Origin: Streptomyces sp. NBC_00287
GTDB taxonomy: Bacteria > Actinomycetota > Actinomycetes > Streptomycetales > Streptomycetaceae
DNA length: 64,000 nucleotides
Assembly: GCF_036173105.1 (NCBI RefSeq)
Contig: NZ_CP108053.1
Coordinates: 5,518,001 to 5,582,000 of the forward strand
Direction of reading: 5' to 3'
Positions 34,733 to 44,078 of the stretch are shown here, piece after piece. The stretch's first letter is position 1. Every line of letters starts with the position of its first letter. The notes beneath the pieces were generated by a model. It ran no database searches, had not been told where the DNA came from, and worked only from the letters and a program-made list of their open reading frames with translations. Both the position numbers and the translations under genes were made by a program.

Positions 34733-36022
34733 GTGACCGAGCCCCTCCTCTCCGACAACACCGCCGATGTGATCGTCGTGGGCGCGGGGCCAGCCGGCTC
34801 CACGACCGCGTACCACCTGGCCAAGGCCGGGCTCGATGTGCTCCTGCTGGAGAAGACCGAGTTCCCGCGGGAGAAGGTCTGTGGCGACGGCCTCACGCCG
34901 CGCGCGGTCAAGCAGCTCGTGGCGATGGGCATCGACATCTCCGAGGAGGCCGGCTGGCTGCGCAACCAGGGCCTGAGGATCATCGGCGGCGGAGTCCGGC
35001 TCCAGCTGGACTGGCCCGACCTCGCCTCCTTCCCGGACTACGGCCTGGTCCGCAAGCGCGACGACTTCGACGAGCAGCTCGCCCGTCAGGCGCAGAAAGC
35101 GGGCGCCCGACTGTACGAGCGCTGCAATGTCGGCGCCCCGATCATCGACGACCGCACCGGCCGTATCACCGGCGTCCACGCCAAGTTGGGGGAGGAGAAG
35201 CGCGAGGTCGCCTTCCACGCGCCCCTGGTGGTCGCCGCCGACGGCAACTCGACGAGGCTTTCGCTGGCCATGGGCCTGCACCGCCGCGAGGACCGGCCGA
35301 TGGGCGTCGCCGTACGGACGTACTTCGAGTCCCCGCGCCACGACGACGACTACCTGGAGTCCTGGCTGGAGCTGTGGGACCGCCGCGGCCCGGGCGAGGA
35401 CCGGCTGCTGCCCGGCTACGGCTGGATCTTCGGCATGGGCGACGGCACGTCCAATGTCGGCCTGGGTGTGCTCAACACCTCCGACTCCTTCAAGGAACTG
35501 GACTGGCGCGAGGTGCTCAAGGCCTGGTGCGCGTCGATGCCGGAGGAGTGGGGCTACACCCCGGACAACATGACCGGCCCCATCCGCGGCGCCGCCCTCC
35601 CCATGGCCTTCAACCGCCAGCCTCACTACACGCGCGGGCTGCTCCTGGTTGGCGACGCCGGCGGCCTGGTGAACCCCTTCAACGGCGAGGGCATCGCCTA
35701 CGCCATGGAATCCGGCCAGATCGCCGCCGACGTCATCGTCCAGGCCCACGCCCGGCAGACCCCCGCGGGGCGGGAGATGGCCCTGCAGCGCTACCCGCGC
35801 GTGCTCAAGGACACCTACGGCGGCTACTACACGATGGGCCGCGCCTTCGTGAAGCTCATCGGCAACCCGAAGGTCATGAAGATCGCGACCCAACGCGGCC
35901 TGACGCACCCCTTGCTGATGAAGTTCACCCTCAAGCTCCTCGCCAACCTGACGGACCCGACGGGCGGCGACGCGATGGACCGAATCATCAACGGCCTGAG
36001 CAAGGTGGCGCCGAAGGCCTGA
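34733..36022 (+). CDS. Geranylgeranyl/menaquinone reductase family flavoprotein, MenJ-like
   Basis: A 429-aa FAD-dependent oxidoreductase of the geranylgeranyl reductase family. It has the Rossmann motif GAGPAGS near residue 17, PREKVCGDGLTPRAV after it, and the FAD-distal GDAGGLVNPFNGEGI motif near residue 308. Family members hydrogenate isoprenoid side chains; MenJ of mycobacteria does this for menaquinone. Placement near menG and nuo supports a menaquinone role. Start GTG 34733 follows GGGAGATC. It ends one base before the convergent deformylase. Chlorophyll-type substrates can be excluded by context only. Confidence 0.88.
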   Translation: MTEPLLSDNTADVIVVGAGPAGSTTAYHLAKAGLDVLLLEKTEFPREKVCGDGLTPRAVKQLVAMGIDISEEAGWLRNQGLRIIGGGVRLQLDWPDLASFPDYGLVRKRDDFDEQLARQAQKAGARLYERCNVGAPIIDDRTGRITGVHAKLGEEKREVAFHAPLVVAADGNSTRLSLAMGLHRREDRPMGVAVRTYFESPRHDDDYLESWLELWDRRGPGEDRLLPGYGWIFGMGDGTSNVGLGVLNTSDSFKELDWREVLKAWCASMPEEWGYTPDNMTGPIRGAALPMAFNRQPHYTRGLLLVGDAGGLVNPFNGEGIAYAMESGQIAADVIVQAHARQTPAGREMALQRYPRVLKDTYGGYYTMGRAFVKLIGNPKVMKIATQRGLTHPLLMKFTLKLLANLTDPTGGDAMDRIINGLSKVAPKA

Positions 36023-36649
36023 TCAGCCTTTGAGGGCTTCCGTATTGGCGACCCGGCGGGCGAACACCTCGTCCCGCCGGTCCGCCACATGCCGCAGCGC
36101 GTCCTTGCGGTCCCGCTTGGAGAGCCGGTCCAGATAAACCTGCCCGTTGCAGTGATCGGTCTCGTGCGCCAGGCAGCGCGCGAAGTACCCGGCGCCCTCG
36201 ATGACGAGCGTCCCGCCGTCCTTGTCGAGCCCGCGCACTACGGCCCGGTCCGGACGCGGTACGTCCATCAGGGCGCCCGGCACCGACAGGCACCCCTCGC
36301 TCTCGTCGAGCAGCCGCCTGTGGGGTGCGTCAAGCTGCTCCAGCACCGGGTTGACGATGTGCCCGATGTGCCGGGCCCCGTCGTCGTCCGGGCAGTCGTA
36401 GACGAACAGCCGCAGATCGACGCCGACCTGGTTCGCCGCGAGTCCGCAGCCGTCGGCGATGTACATCGTGAGGAACATGTCGTCGATCAGCGCCGCGAGA
36501 TCGGGCCCGAACTCGGTCACGTCCCGGCAGGGCTTGTGCAGCACCTCTTCGCCGACCTCGGTGATCCGCCGCACCGAACCGCGCCGGGCTTCGGGCGCGA
36601 GCGACGGATACGAGTCGACGGGCCTGCCTTGCAGGAAAACGCTGGGCAT
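36023..36649 (-). CDS. def: Peptide deformylase
   Basis: A 208-aa metalloprotease that removes the formyl group from nascent N-terminal methionine. All three family motifs are present: GCGLAANQVG near residue 70, EGCLSVPG near residue 130 and HETDH near residue 172, giving the metal-ligand Cys and two His. The start ATG 36649 has AAGGGGAG upstream; an upstream in-frame ATG is not supported. It is convergent with the menJ-like gene (stop next to stop) and divergent from the FAD oxidase. Streptomycetes often encode several deformylases. Confidence 0.93.
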   Translation of the reverse strand: MPSVFLQGRPVDSYPSLAPEARRGSVRRITEVGEEVLHKPCRDVTEFGPDLAALIDDMFLTMYIADGCGLAANQVGVDLRLFVYDCPDDDGARHIGHIVNPVLEQLDAPHRRLLDESEGCLSVPGALMDVPRPDRAVVRGLDKDGGTLVIEGAGYFARCLAHETDHCNGQVYLDRLSKRDRKDALRHVADRRDEVFARRVANTEALKG

Positions 36650-36748
36650 CGTGAACTCCCCTTTTTCTGCTGATGGTTGTGTGGATGCTGTGGCTGGCCG
36701 GGAATCGGGCTTCCACCCTTCGGAGCCCCTCCCTACCCTCCGGTATTC

Positions 36749-38569
36749 ATGACAACAGAACACACCCTGGACTCTCAGGAGAAGACCGGTCACAGCCGTA
36801 GACGCTTCCTCACGGCCACCGGGGGCGCGGCGCTCGCCTTAGGCGCCGCGGGCACCGTCGGCCCCGCCTTCGCCGCCGGGCCGTCCGGGAAGCGCGTCGC
36901 CGTCCTCGGTGGCGGGGTCGCCGGGCTCAGCGCGGCGCATGAACTCGCCGAACGCGGCTACGCCGTCACCGTCTACGAGTACTACGACGCCCTCGGCGGC
37001 AAGGCCCGCTCGATGCCCGTCCCCGGCACGGCGGCCGGCGGCCGTGCCGACCTCCCCGGTGAGCACGGCTTCCGCTTCTTCCCCGGCTTCTACCGGAACC
37101 TGCCGGACACCATGCGCCGCATCCCCGTTCCCGGCAACGCGAACGGCGTCCACGACAACCTCGTCAGCGGCACCGAGGCCCTGTTCGCCCGCGCCGGCGG
37201 TCGCCCCGACCTGCACTTCCCGCTCCGCCGTGCCACCACCACGCCCGCCCCCGGCACCCTCACCCCGTCCTGGATCCGCGACCAGCTCCTGTCGGTCCTG
37301 GACCTCGGCACCCGGCTGCCCGCCCACGAGATCGCCTACTTCGTCGACCGCATCCTGGTCCACCTCACGAGCTGCGACGCCCGCCGCGAGGACGAGTGGG
37401 AGAAGACCTCCTGGTGGGACTTCCTGCGCGCGGAGGAGATGAGCGAGGAGTACCGGTCGCTCCTCGCCATCGGCCAGACCCGCAACCTGGTGGCCACCCG
37501 CGCGGAGGTGGCGTCCACCCGCACCGTCGGCCGCGTCATCATCGAGGCCCTGCTGCTGTGGGGCCTGCTCGGCCGGGGCATGGACGGCGACGCCGATATC
37601 GACCGGGTCCTCAACGCCCCCACCAGCGAGGCCTGGATCGACCCCTGGGAACGGCACCTGCGCTCGCTCGGCGTCGAGTTCGTCCTCGGCACCCGGGTCC
37701 GCGAGGTGCTCTACGAGGGCGGCAAGGTGACCGGCGTCCACGTCTCGGCCCGCGACGGTGGCCAGGACCGTACCGTCACCGCCGAACACTACGTCAGCGC
37801 ACTGCCGGTGGAGCACGCGCGCGTGACGTGGGGCCGGGCCCTGCGCGCGGCGGACCCGCAGCTGGCCCGCTGCGACGCGCTGCAGACGGACTGGATGACC
37901 GGCGTGATGTTCTACCTGCGCACACCCACCCCGGTCGTGCACGGCCACGTCAACTGCCTGGACTCACCCTGGGCGGTGACGGCGGTCGGCCAGGCCCAGT
38001 TCTGGGACGGACGGGACTTCTCCCGCGACTACGGCGACGGAAGCGCCCAGGACTGCCTCTCCGCGATCATCTCCGAGTGGGAGAAGCCGGGCATCCTGTA
38101 CGGCAAGCCGGCCCGCGAGTGCACCCGCGAGGAGGTCGTCGCCGAACTGTGGGCGCAACTGAAGGACGCGCTGAACGACTCCGGCAAGACGACCCTCACC
38201 GACAGCGACCGCCTTGGCTGGTTCATGGACCCGGCGGTGACGGGCCTCGGCGGCCCCGACCCGCAGAACCGCGAGCAGCTGATGATCCACCCCACGGGCA
38301 CGTTCTACAACCGCCCCACGGCCCGCACGAGGGTGCCCAACTTCTTCCTCGCCGGCGACTACGTCCGCACCGACATCGACCTCGCCTCCATGGAGGGCGC
38401 CAACGAGGCGGCCCGCGCGGCCGTCAACGCCCTGCTGGAGGCGGACAATTCGGACGCGGAGCGCTGCGCGATCGTAGGCTTGTACCGCCCGCCCGAGCTG
38501 GAGCCCCTGAAGCGGATCGACGAAGTCCGCTACCGCCTCGGCCTGCCCAACACCTTCGACCTCGGCTAG
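36749..38569 (+). CDS. Tat-exported FAD-dependent oxidoreductase, hydroxysqualene dehydroxylase-like
   Basis: A 606-aa protein with a twin-arginine signal (SRRRFLTATGG, cleavage near AFAA around residue 40), then a FAD-binding GGGVAGLSAA motif and a GGKARS segment in phytoene-desaturase/amine-oxidase style. The C-terminal FAD motif is LAGDYVRTDIDLASMEGAN near residue 533. Family relatives are hydroxysqualene dehydroxylases and desaturases acting on isoprenoids. The ATG at 36749 was chosen because the Tat motif follows it within 25 residues. It ends near a strong stem-loop terminator. Substrate unverified. Confidence 0.85.
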   Translation: MTTEHTLDSQEKTGHSRRRFLTATGGAALALGAAGTVGPAFAAGPSGKRVAVLGGGVAGLSAAHELAERGYAVTVYEYYDALGGKARSMPVPGTAAGGRADLPGEHGFRFFPGFYRNLPDTMRRIPVPGNANGVHDNLVSGTEALFARAGGRPDLHFPLRRATTTPAPGTLTPSWIRDQLLSVLDLGTRLPAHEIAYFVDRILVHLTSCDARREDEWEKTSWWDFLRAEEMSEEYRSLLAIGQTRNLVATRAEVASTRTVGRVIIEALLLWGLLGRGMDGDADIDRVLNAPTSEAWIDPWERHLRSLGVEFVLGTRVREVLYEGGKVTGVHVSARDGGQDRTVTAEHYVSALPVEHARVTWGRALRAADPQLARCDALQTDWMTGVMFYLRTPTPVVHGHVNCLDSPWAVTAVGQAQFWDGRDFSRDYGDGSAQDCLSAIISEWEKPGILYGKPARECTREEVVAELWAQLKDALNDSGKTTLTDSDRLGWFMDPAVTGLGGPDPQNREQLMIHPTGTFYNRPTARTRVPNFFLAGDYVRTDIDLASMEGANEAARAAVNALLEADNSDAERCAIVGLYRPPELEPLKRIDEVRYRLGLPNTFDLG

Positions 38570-38604
38570 GTCCTGAACCGCCGGACCGATCCCGGCGGAT
38601 GTGC

Positions 38605-38645
38605 CGGATGGGGCCGCTGCCCCCGAGCGGCTGCGGCCCCATCCG
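38605..38645. terminator. Stem-loop terminator between convergent genes
   Basis: A perfect 13-bp stem, CGGATGGGGCCGC paired with its complement, closes a 15-base loop. It lies between the stops of the FAD oxidase (38569) and the NlpC/P60 gene (38674), so it could end both transcripts. There is no clear U-run, as usual for streptomycete terminators. Confidence 0.75.
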
Positions 38646-38673
38646 TACTGCTGTGCCCCTTATGGGCTGTGTG

Positions 38674-39480
38674 TCAGAGTACGCGCACCGCACCAGAGGC
38701 GGGGTAGCCGGAAAGATCCTGAATGACTACACCCTTGGCCGAGTTGGCGGCGTCCAGGTACTGACCATTACCGATGTACACACCCACGTGGTACGCCGAG
38801 CCCTTGCCACCCCAGTACAGGATGTCGCCGACCTGGAGGTTGGACAGGGAGACGTCCGTGCCCGCCATCGACTGGTCCTGGGAGACCCGGGGGAGGTCCA
38901 CGCCGACCTGCTTGAAGGCGGCCTGTACCAGGGAAGAGCAGTCCCAGGCGTTGGGTCCGGTGGCGCCCATGACGTAGGCGTCGCCCAGCTGCGCCTTCAG
39001 GAAGGCGATGACGGTCCCGACGCTGCCGCTCGCCGGGGCGGTGGCCGTGGCGGTGTCGGTCGTGCTGGTGGCGGCGAGCGTGGTCCGCTCGGCGCTGCGG
39101 GCGGCGCGCTCGGCGGCGGCCTTGCGGGCAGCCTCCGCGGCCTCCTTCTTGGCCTCCGCCTTCTTCTTGGCCTCCGCGAGGTCGGCCTTGGCCTCCTTCG
39201 CGGCTGCCGCGGCGGCGGCGTCACGCTCGGCCTGCAGCTCATAGCTGGCCGCGGCCTGCTGCGTGGCGTCCGCGGACTCGGCGACCTGAGCGGCCAGGTC
39301 GGCCGTCAGGGTGGGCAGTTCGAGGGTCTGCGTGACCGGCTCGGCGGCGCTCGCCGAGGCCGACGCGCCCGCCGCTGCCATGCTGAGGACGCCACCGGCA
39401 ACTCCGGCGCGCATCGCGAGGGTCGTCGACCCGGAGCGGCGGGGTTTCCGGTGGCTGCGTATGTGAGCGGTGTGGGACAT
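38674..39480 (-). CDS. NlpC/P60 family secreted cell-wall hydrolase
   Basis: A 268-aa secreted protein. A basic N-terminal stretch and a hydrophobic Ala-rich segment form a signal peptide (cleavage near ASA|AE). A long Ala/Lys coiled-coil linker (AKADLAEAKKKAEAKKEA and following) leads to a C-terminal NlpC/P60 domain with catalytic Cys in WDCSSLV, later His in SAYHVGVYIG, and YLDAANS. It cleaves peptide stems of peptidoglycan. The start is assigned to ATG 39480, where the signal peptide begins; alternatives up to 39537 exist. Its upstream DNA is the long gap before nuo. Confidence 0.88.
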   Translation of the reverse strand: MSHTAHIRSHRKPRRSGSTTLAMRAGVAGGVLSMAAAGASASASAAEPVTQTLELPTLTADLAAQVAESADATQQAAASYELQAERDAAAAAAAKEAKADLAEAKKKAEAKKEAAEAARKAAAERAARSAERTTLAATSTTDTATATAPASGSVGTVIAFLKAQLGDAYVMGATGPNAWDCSSLVQAAFKQVGVDLPRVSQDQSMAGTDVSLSNLQVGDILYWGGKGSAYHVGVYIGNGQYLDAANSAKGVVIQDLSGYPASGAVRVL

Positions 39481-39946
39481 GAGAACAACCGGTATCAGGG
39501 GCTCCTCCATACCTTCAAGAAACGTGTGCTGCGCCACAGTTGTTCAATCGACCCCGTGAATCCCTCGTCTGTCGCCCTTTATTGACGCCGTAACGGACAT
39601 TGCGGGCGCCACCCATCCCACCCGTGATCACGGCCTTTCATCGGTTCGCCCGAATTGCCCCGCGCTTACCACTTGTTGATGCAGGTGGCCAAGCCCGGTT
39701 CTCATGGGCCTCTCATGGATGTGGTGGAGGTCACGCAACGGTTACAGCGAGGGGCGCGTCCCGCGCGCACGGCCCGACCCGAGCTGCTCGTGAATGCGCG
39801 CACGCGTCCACACCCTGCCGTGCACCTCCCCCTGATGTGTGAACGCGGTCCTCTATCAGGACGCCAGGTCCATCTCCAATTTGCATGCAAGGGAAGTCTC
39901 TTGATATTGAGACGCCCCTCCCGAGCTGCACCGACGAGCGGAAATG

Positions 39947-39959
39947 TCACCTCAGGTGA
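39947..39959. promoter_or_regulatory. 13-bp palindrome TCACCTCAGGTGA
   Basis: TCACCT and AGGTGA are perfect arms around one C. Lies about 280 bases upstream of nuoA and about 470 bases upstream of the NlpC/P60 start, so it could serve either gene. Binding protein unknown. Confidence 0.4.
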
Positions 39960-40100
39960 TCACTTGGCTGCCTCGCGTACGAAGATCACCACTCATCCGA
40001 CTTCATGATCCTTCGTCAGGTGGTGGAGATCACAAAGCTTGTGTAATACCCCGTGTCGCAGATCACAGAGCGTCGGGCATAAGATGCGAGGCAGTTGGGC

Positions 40101-40118
40101 TTGTGACCTGCTTCACAT
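40101..40118 (+). promoter_or_regulatory. Rex operator upstream of nuo
   Basis: TTGTGACCTGCTTCACAT keeps the full spacing and both conserved half-sites of the Rex operator pattern (TTGTGA, six bases, TCACA), differing from the ideal at two of fourteen defined positions. It lies 110 bases before nuoA. Rex is the NADH/NAD+-sensing repressor of streptomycetes, and complex I genes are among its expected targets, so NADH build-up should relieve repression of the operon. Confidence 0.75.
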
Positions 40119-40227
40119 GTTCTCGATCTTCGCCGGGACGAGCGAGGTTCGAGGGACTGGTGGGACGCAAGTGGTGAGTCCGACGCAACCGCCAGCAGTC
40201 AGTGCCGACTGAGAGGAGCGAGGAGCG

Positions 40228-40587
40228 GTGAACGCGTATGCGCCCATCCTCGTACTGGGAGCCCTCGGGGCAGGCTTTGCGATCTTCTCCGTGGTCATGG
40301 CCACGCTGATCGGTCCGAAGCGGTACAACCGCGCCAAGCTCGAGGCCTACGAGTGCGGTATCGAGCCGACCCCCACGCCGGCCGGCGGCGGGCGCTTCCC
40401 GATCAAGTACTACCTGACGGCGATGCTCTTCATCATCTTCGATATCGAGATCGTCTTCCTCTACCCCTGGGCCGTCACCTTCGACGCCCTGGGTGTTTTC
40501 GGGCTCGTGGAGATGCTGCTCTTCGTGCTCACCGTCTTCGTCGCGTACGCGTACGTATGGCGGCGCGGCGGCCTGGAATGGGACTGA
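40228..40587 (+). CDS. nuoA: NADH-quinone oxidoreductase subunit A
   Basis: A 119-aa membrane subunit at the head of the operon, with three hydrophobic segments and the loop EAYECGIEPTP conserved in NuoA, followed by YYLTAMLFIIFDIEIVFLYPW. It forms part of the proton-translocating membrane arm near the quinone site. The GTG 40228 has GAGGAGCGAGGAGC upstream. It is the first gene of 14, and its promoter region contains the Rex site. Confidence 0.95.
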   Translation: MNAYAPILVLGALGAGFAIFSVVMATLIGPKRYNRAKLEAYECGIEPTPTPAGGGRFPIKYYLTAMLFIIFDIEIVFLYPWAVTFDALGVFGLVEMLLFVLTVFVAYAYVWRRGGLEWD

Positions 40588-40601
40588 GGGGCCTTTAACT
40601 C

Positions 40602-41152
<551 letters not shown>

Positions 41153-41156
<4 letters not shown>

Positions 41157-41890
41157 GCGACACGAACAACGGCGTCAACCCCGAGAAGGACCTCGGCGCC
41201 TCCAACCTCCCCGGCCAGCGCGGCGAGGGCGGTGAGGAGATCCGCGTCCAGCGAGGCATGTTCGGCGCCAACAACGGCGGCGACACCTCCGGTTACGACG
41301 GCCTCGTCCGCTCGGTCCGGCTCCCGGGACCGGCGGCCCGCCCCTACGGCGGCTGGTTCGACGAGGTCGCCGACGAACTCGAGGGCGCCCTGGAGGAACA
41401 GGGCCTCCTGCCCGAGAACGTGATCGAGAAGACGGTCGTCGACCGCGGTGAGCTCACCTTCCACATCGAGCGCGAGCACCTGCTCCGCGTCGCCCGCACC
41501 CTGCGCGACGACCCGGCCCTGCGCTTCGAGCTGTGCACCGGCGTGAGCGGCGTCCACTACCCGCACGACAAGGGCCGCGAGCTGCACGCCGTCTACCACC
41601 TGCGCTCGATCACCCACAACCGGCTGATCCGCCTCGAAGTCAGCGCTCCCGACAGCGACCGCCGCATCCCGTCGCTGGTCTCCGTCTATCCGACCAACGA
41701 CTGGCACGAGCGCGAGACCTACGACTTCTTCGGCATCGTCTTCGACGGTCACCCGGCCCTGACCCGGATCATGATGCCGGACGACTGGCAGGGCCATCCG
41801 CAGCGCAAGGACTACCCCCTCGGCGGCATCCCCGTCGAATACAAGGGCGCCCAGATCCCGGCTCCGGACCAGCGGAGGTCGTACTCATGA
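41153..41890 (+). CDS. nuoC: NADH-quinone oxidoreductase subunit C
   Basis: A 245-aa peripheral subunit, recognised by the 30-kDa-subunit signature ERETYDFFGIVFDGHP near residue 185 and the later MMPDDWQGHPQRKDYPLGG. It helps form the quinone-proximal module with NuoD and is separate here, not fused to NuoD as in E. coli. The N-terminal 40 residues are a disordered Gly/Asn-rich extension. Both ends overlap neighbours by four bases. Confidence 0.95.
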
Positions 41891-43209
41891 GCACGCAGCA
41901 CGCAACTCCGCGCGAGACCACCGAGGGCACCGTATATACGGTCACCGGCGGCGACTGGGACGAGGTCGTCCAGGCCGCGGCCCGCGCCGACGACGAGCGC
42001 ATCGTCCTCAATATGGGCCCGCAGCACCCCTCCACCCACGGAGTGCTCCGCCTGATCCTGGAGATCGACGGCGAGACGGTCACCGAGGCCCGCTGCGGCA
42101 TCGGCTATCTGCACACCGGCATCGAGAAGAATCTCGAGTTCCGCACGTGGACGCAGGGCACCACGTTCGTGACGCGCATGGACTACCTGACGTCTTTCTT
42201 CAACGAGACCGGCTACTGCCTCGCCGTCGAGAAGCTCCTCGGCATCGAGGAGCAGATCCCCGACCGCGCCACCCTCATCCGGGTGCTCCTGATGGAGCTC
42301 AACCGCCTCTCCTCGCACCTGGTGTGCATCGCCACCGGCGGTATGGAGCTGGGCGCCACCACGATCATGATCTACGGATTCCGTGATCGTGAAATGATTC
42401 TCGACATCTACGAGCTCATCACGGGCCTCAGGATGAACCACGCGTACATCCGCCCCGGCGGACTCGCCCAGGACCTGCCGCCCGGCGCGGTGGACCAGAT
42501 CCGCGAGTTCGTGAAGAAGATGAAGAAGAACCTCCCGGAGTACGACAAGCTCGCCACCGGGAACCCCATCTTCAAGGCCCGTATGCAGGACGTCGGCTAT
42601 CTCGACCTGGCCGGCTGCATGGCCCTCGGCGCCACCGGCCCGATCCTGCGCTCCGCCGGTCTGCCGCACGACCTGCGCAAGGCCCAGCCGTACTGCGGCT
42701 ACGAGACCTTCGACTTCGACATCCCGACCGCCGACACCTGCGACTCCTACGGCCGCTTCCTGATCCGCCTCGAGGAGATGCGCCAGTCGCTCAGGGTCGT
42801 CGAGCAGTGCCTGGACCGGCTGCAGCCCGGACCGGTCATGGTCGCCGACAAGAAGATCGCCTGGCCCGCCCAGCTCGCGCTCGGCCCGGACGGACTCGGC
42901 AACTCCCTCGACCACATCAAGAAGATCATGGGCACCTCCATGGAGGCCCTGATCCACCACTTCAAGCTGGTCACCGAGGGCTTCCGCGTCCCGCCGGGAC
43001 AGGCGTACGCGGCCGTCGAGTCACCCAAGGGCGAACTCGGAGTGCATGCCGTCTCCGACGGCGGCACCCGCCCCTACCGGGTCCACTTCCGCGACCCGTC
43101 CTTCACCAACCTGCAGGCCATGGCGGCGATGTGCGAGGGCGGCCAGGTCGCCGACGTCATCGTCGCCGTCGCGTCCATCGACCCCGTGATGGGAGGCGTC
43201 GACCGGTGA
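41887..43209 (+). CDS. nuoD: NADH-quinone oxidoreductase subunit D
   Basis: A 440-aa 49-kDa subunit that lines the quinone-binding cavity. Hallmarks: NMGPQHPSTHG near residue 40, where the quinone-head ligands sit, RTWTQGTTFVTRMDYL, and the C-terminal SIDPVMGGVDR. It descends from [NiFe] hydrogenase large subunits but lacks the nickel-binding cysteines. ATG 41887 overlaps the nuoC stop. Confidence 0.96.
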   Translation: MSTQHATPRETTEGTVYTVTGGDWDEVVQAAARADDERIVLNMGPQHPSTHGVLRLILEIDGETVTEARCGIGYLHTGIEKNLEFRTWTQGTTFVTRMDYLTSFFNETGYCLAVEKLLGIEEQIPDRATLIRVLLMELNRLSSHLVCIATGGMELGATTIMIYGFRDREMILDIYELITGLRMNHAYIRPGGLAQDLPPGAVDQIREFVKKMKKNLPEYDKLATGNPIFKARMQDVGYLDLAGCMALGATGPILRSAGLPHDLRKAQPYCGYETFDFDIPTADTCDSYGRFLIRLEEMRQSLRVVEQCLDRLQPGPVMVADKKIAWPAQLALGPDGLGNSLDHIKKIMGTSMEALIHHFKLVTEGFRVPPGQAYAAVESPKGELGVHAVSDGGTRPYRVHFRDPSFTNLQAMAAMCEGGQVADVIVAVASIDPVMGGVDR

Positions 43210-44078
43210 CCACCAGTTCTTCGGAGCAGGGCGTCAGCCTGGGCATGCCCGAACTGCCCGCGCCCGGCTACCCGGACGACGTTCGAGCCCGACTGGAGCG
43301 GGACGCGCGCGAGATCATCGCCCGCTACCCGGACTCCCGGTCCGCGCTCCTTCCGCTGCTGCACCTGGTGCAGTCGGAGGAGGGCCATGTCACGCGCACC
43401 GGGATGCAGTTCTGCGCGGACATGCTGCACCTGACCACGGCCGAGGTCACCGCGGTCGCCACCTTCTACACCATGTACCGGCGCCGCCCGAGCGGTGACT
43501 ACCAGGTCGGCGTGTGCACCAACACGCTGTGCGCGGTGATGGGCGGCGACGCGATCTTCGAGGCCCTCCAGGAGCATCTCGGCGTCGGCAACGGCGAGAC
43601 CACCGACGACGGCAAGGTCACGCTGGAGCACATCGAGTGCAACGCGGCCTGCGATTTCGCGCCGGTCGTGATGGTCAACTGGGAGTTCTTCGACAACCAG
43701 ACCGTGCAGAGCGCCAAGCGCATGGTGGACGACCTGCGCGCGGGAGCACCGGTTTCTCCCACGCGCGGGGCGCCGCTGTGCACCTTCAAGGAGACCGCCC
43801 GGATCCTGGCGGGCTTTCCCGACGAGCGGGAAGGGGCAGTCGAGGCCGGTGGAAGCGCGGGACCCGCTTCGCTGATCGGCCTCAGGCTGGCCAAGGGGGA
43901 GACCGCCCCCGCGCGCGTGGTTCATCCGCGCGACGGCGGACCTCATGAGGAGCCGCAGGACAGGGCAGTGCACGAGCCGTCACCGACGGAGCACTTGAGC
44001 TCACACGACGCGCCGCAGGACACATCGGCCTCCGACCCGGCCCACCCGGCCGGGCCTACCGCCGAGGAGGGGGAGTGA
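43206..44078 (+). CDS. nuoE: NADH-quinone oxidoreductase subunit E
   Basis: A 290-aa subunit with a thioredoxin-like domain holding a [2Fe-2S] centre: CTNTLC and CNAAC are the four ligands. It belongs to the NADH-dehydrogenase module with NuoF and NuoG. The core occupies about 200 residues; the rest is a disordered Pro/Glu/His-rich tail of about 90 residues not needed for Fe-S binding, longer than in E. coli. The start GTG overlaps the nuoD TGA. Confidence 0.95.
   Translation: MTTSSSEQGVSLGMPELPAPGYPDDVRARLERDAREIIARYPDSRSALLPLLHLVQSEEGHVTRTGMQFCADMLHLTTAEVTAVATFYTMYRRRPSGDYQVGVCTNTLCAVMGGDAIFEALQEHLGVGNGETTDDGKVTLEHIECNAACDFAPVVMVNWEFFDNQTVQSAKRMVDDLRAGAPVSPTRGAPLCTFKETARILAGFPDEREGAVEAGGSAGPASLIGLRLAKGETAPARVVHPRDGGPHEEPQDRAVHEPSPTEHLSSHDAPQDTSASDPAHPAGPTAEEGE

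Larger units (their letters stand above)
39481..40227. other. Long intergenic regulatory region before nuoA
   Basis: About 747 bases without a supported gene, between the divergent NlpC/P60 and nuo genes. It holds a 12-bp palindrome CCGTGATCACGG at 39622, a 13-bp palindrome at 39947, two direct repeats GTGGTGGAG(G/A)TCAC at 39721-39734 and 40020-40033, further GATCAC elements near 39984, 40029 and 40061, a possible -10 TAAGAT at 40080, and a Rex-type site at 40101. Sequence with more A and T than the surroundings fits a multi-input promoter. Confidence 0.6.

Noticed and set aside
36677..36748. Longer N terminus of the FAD oxidase from 36677
   Set aside because: It would put a non-signal stretch before the twin-arginine motif; ATG 36749 gives a proper Tat signal.
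39481..40100. A c-di-AMP riboswitch upstream of the NlpC/P60 gene
   Set aside because: I searched both strands for the GGGGGACCCA-type and CCTAATCC-type blocks seen at 62591-62780 and did not find them.
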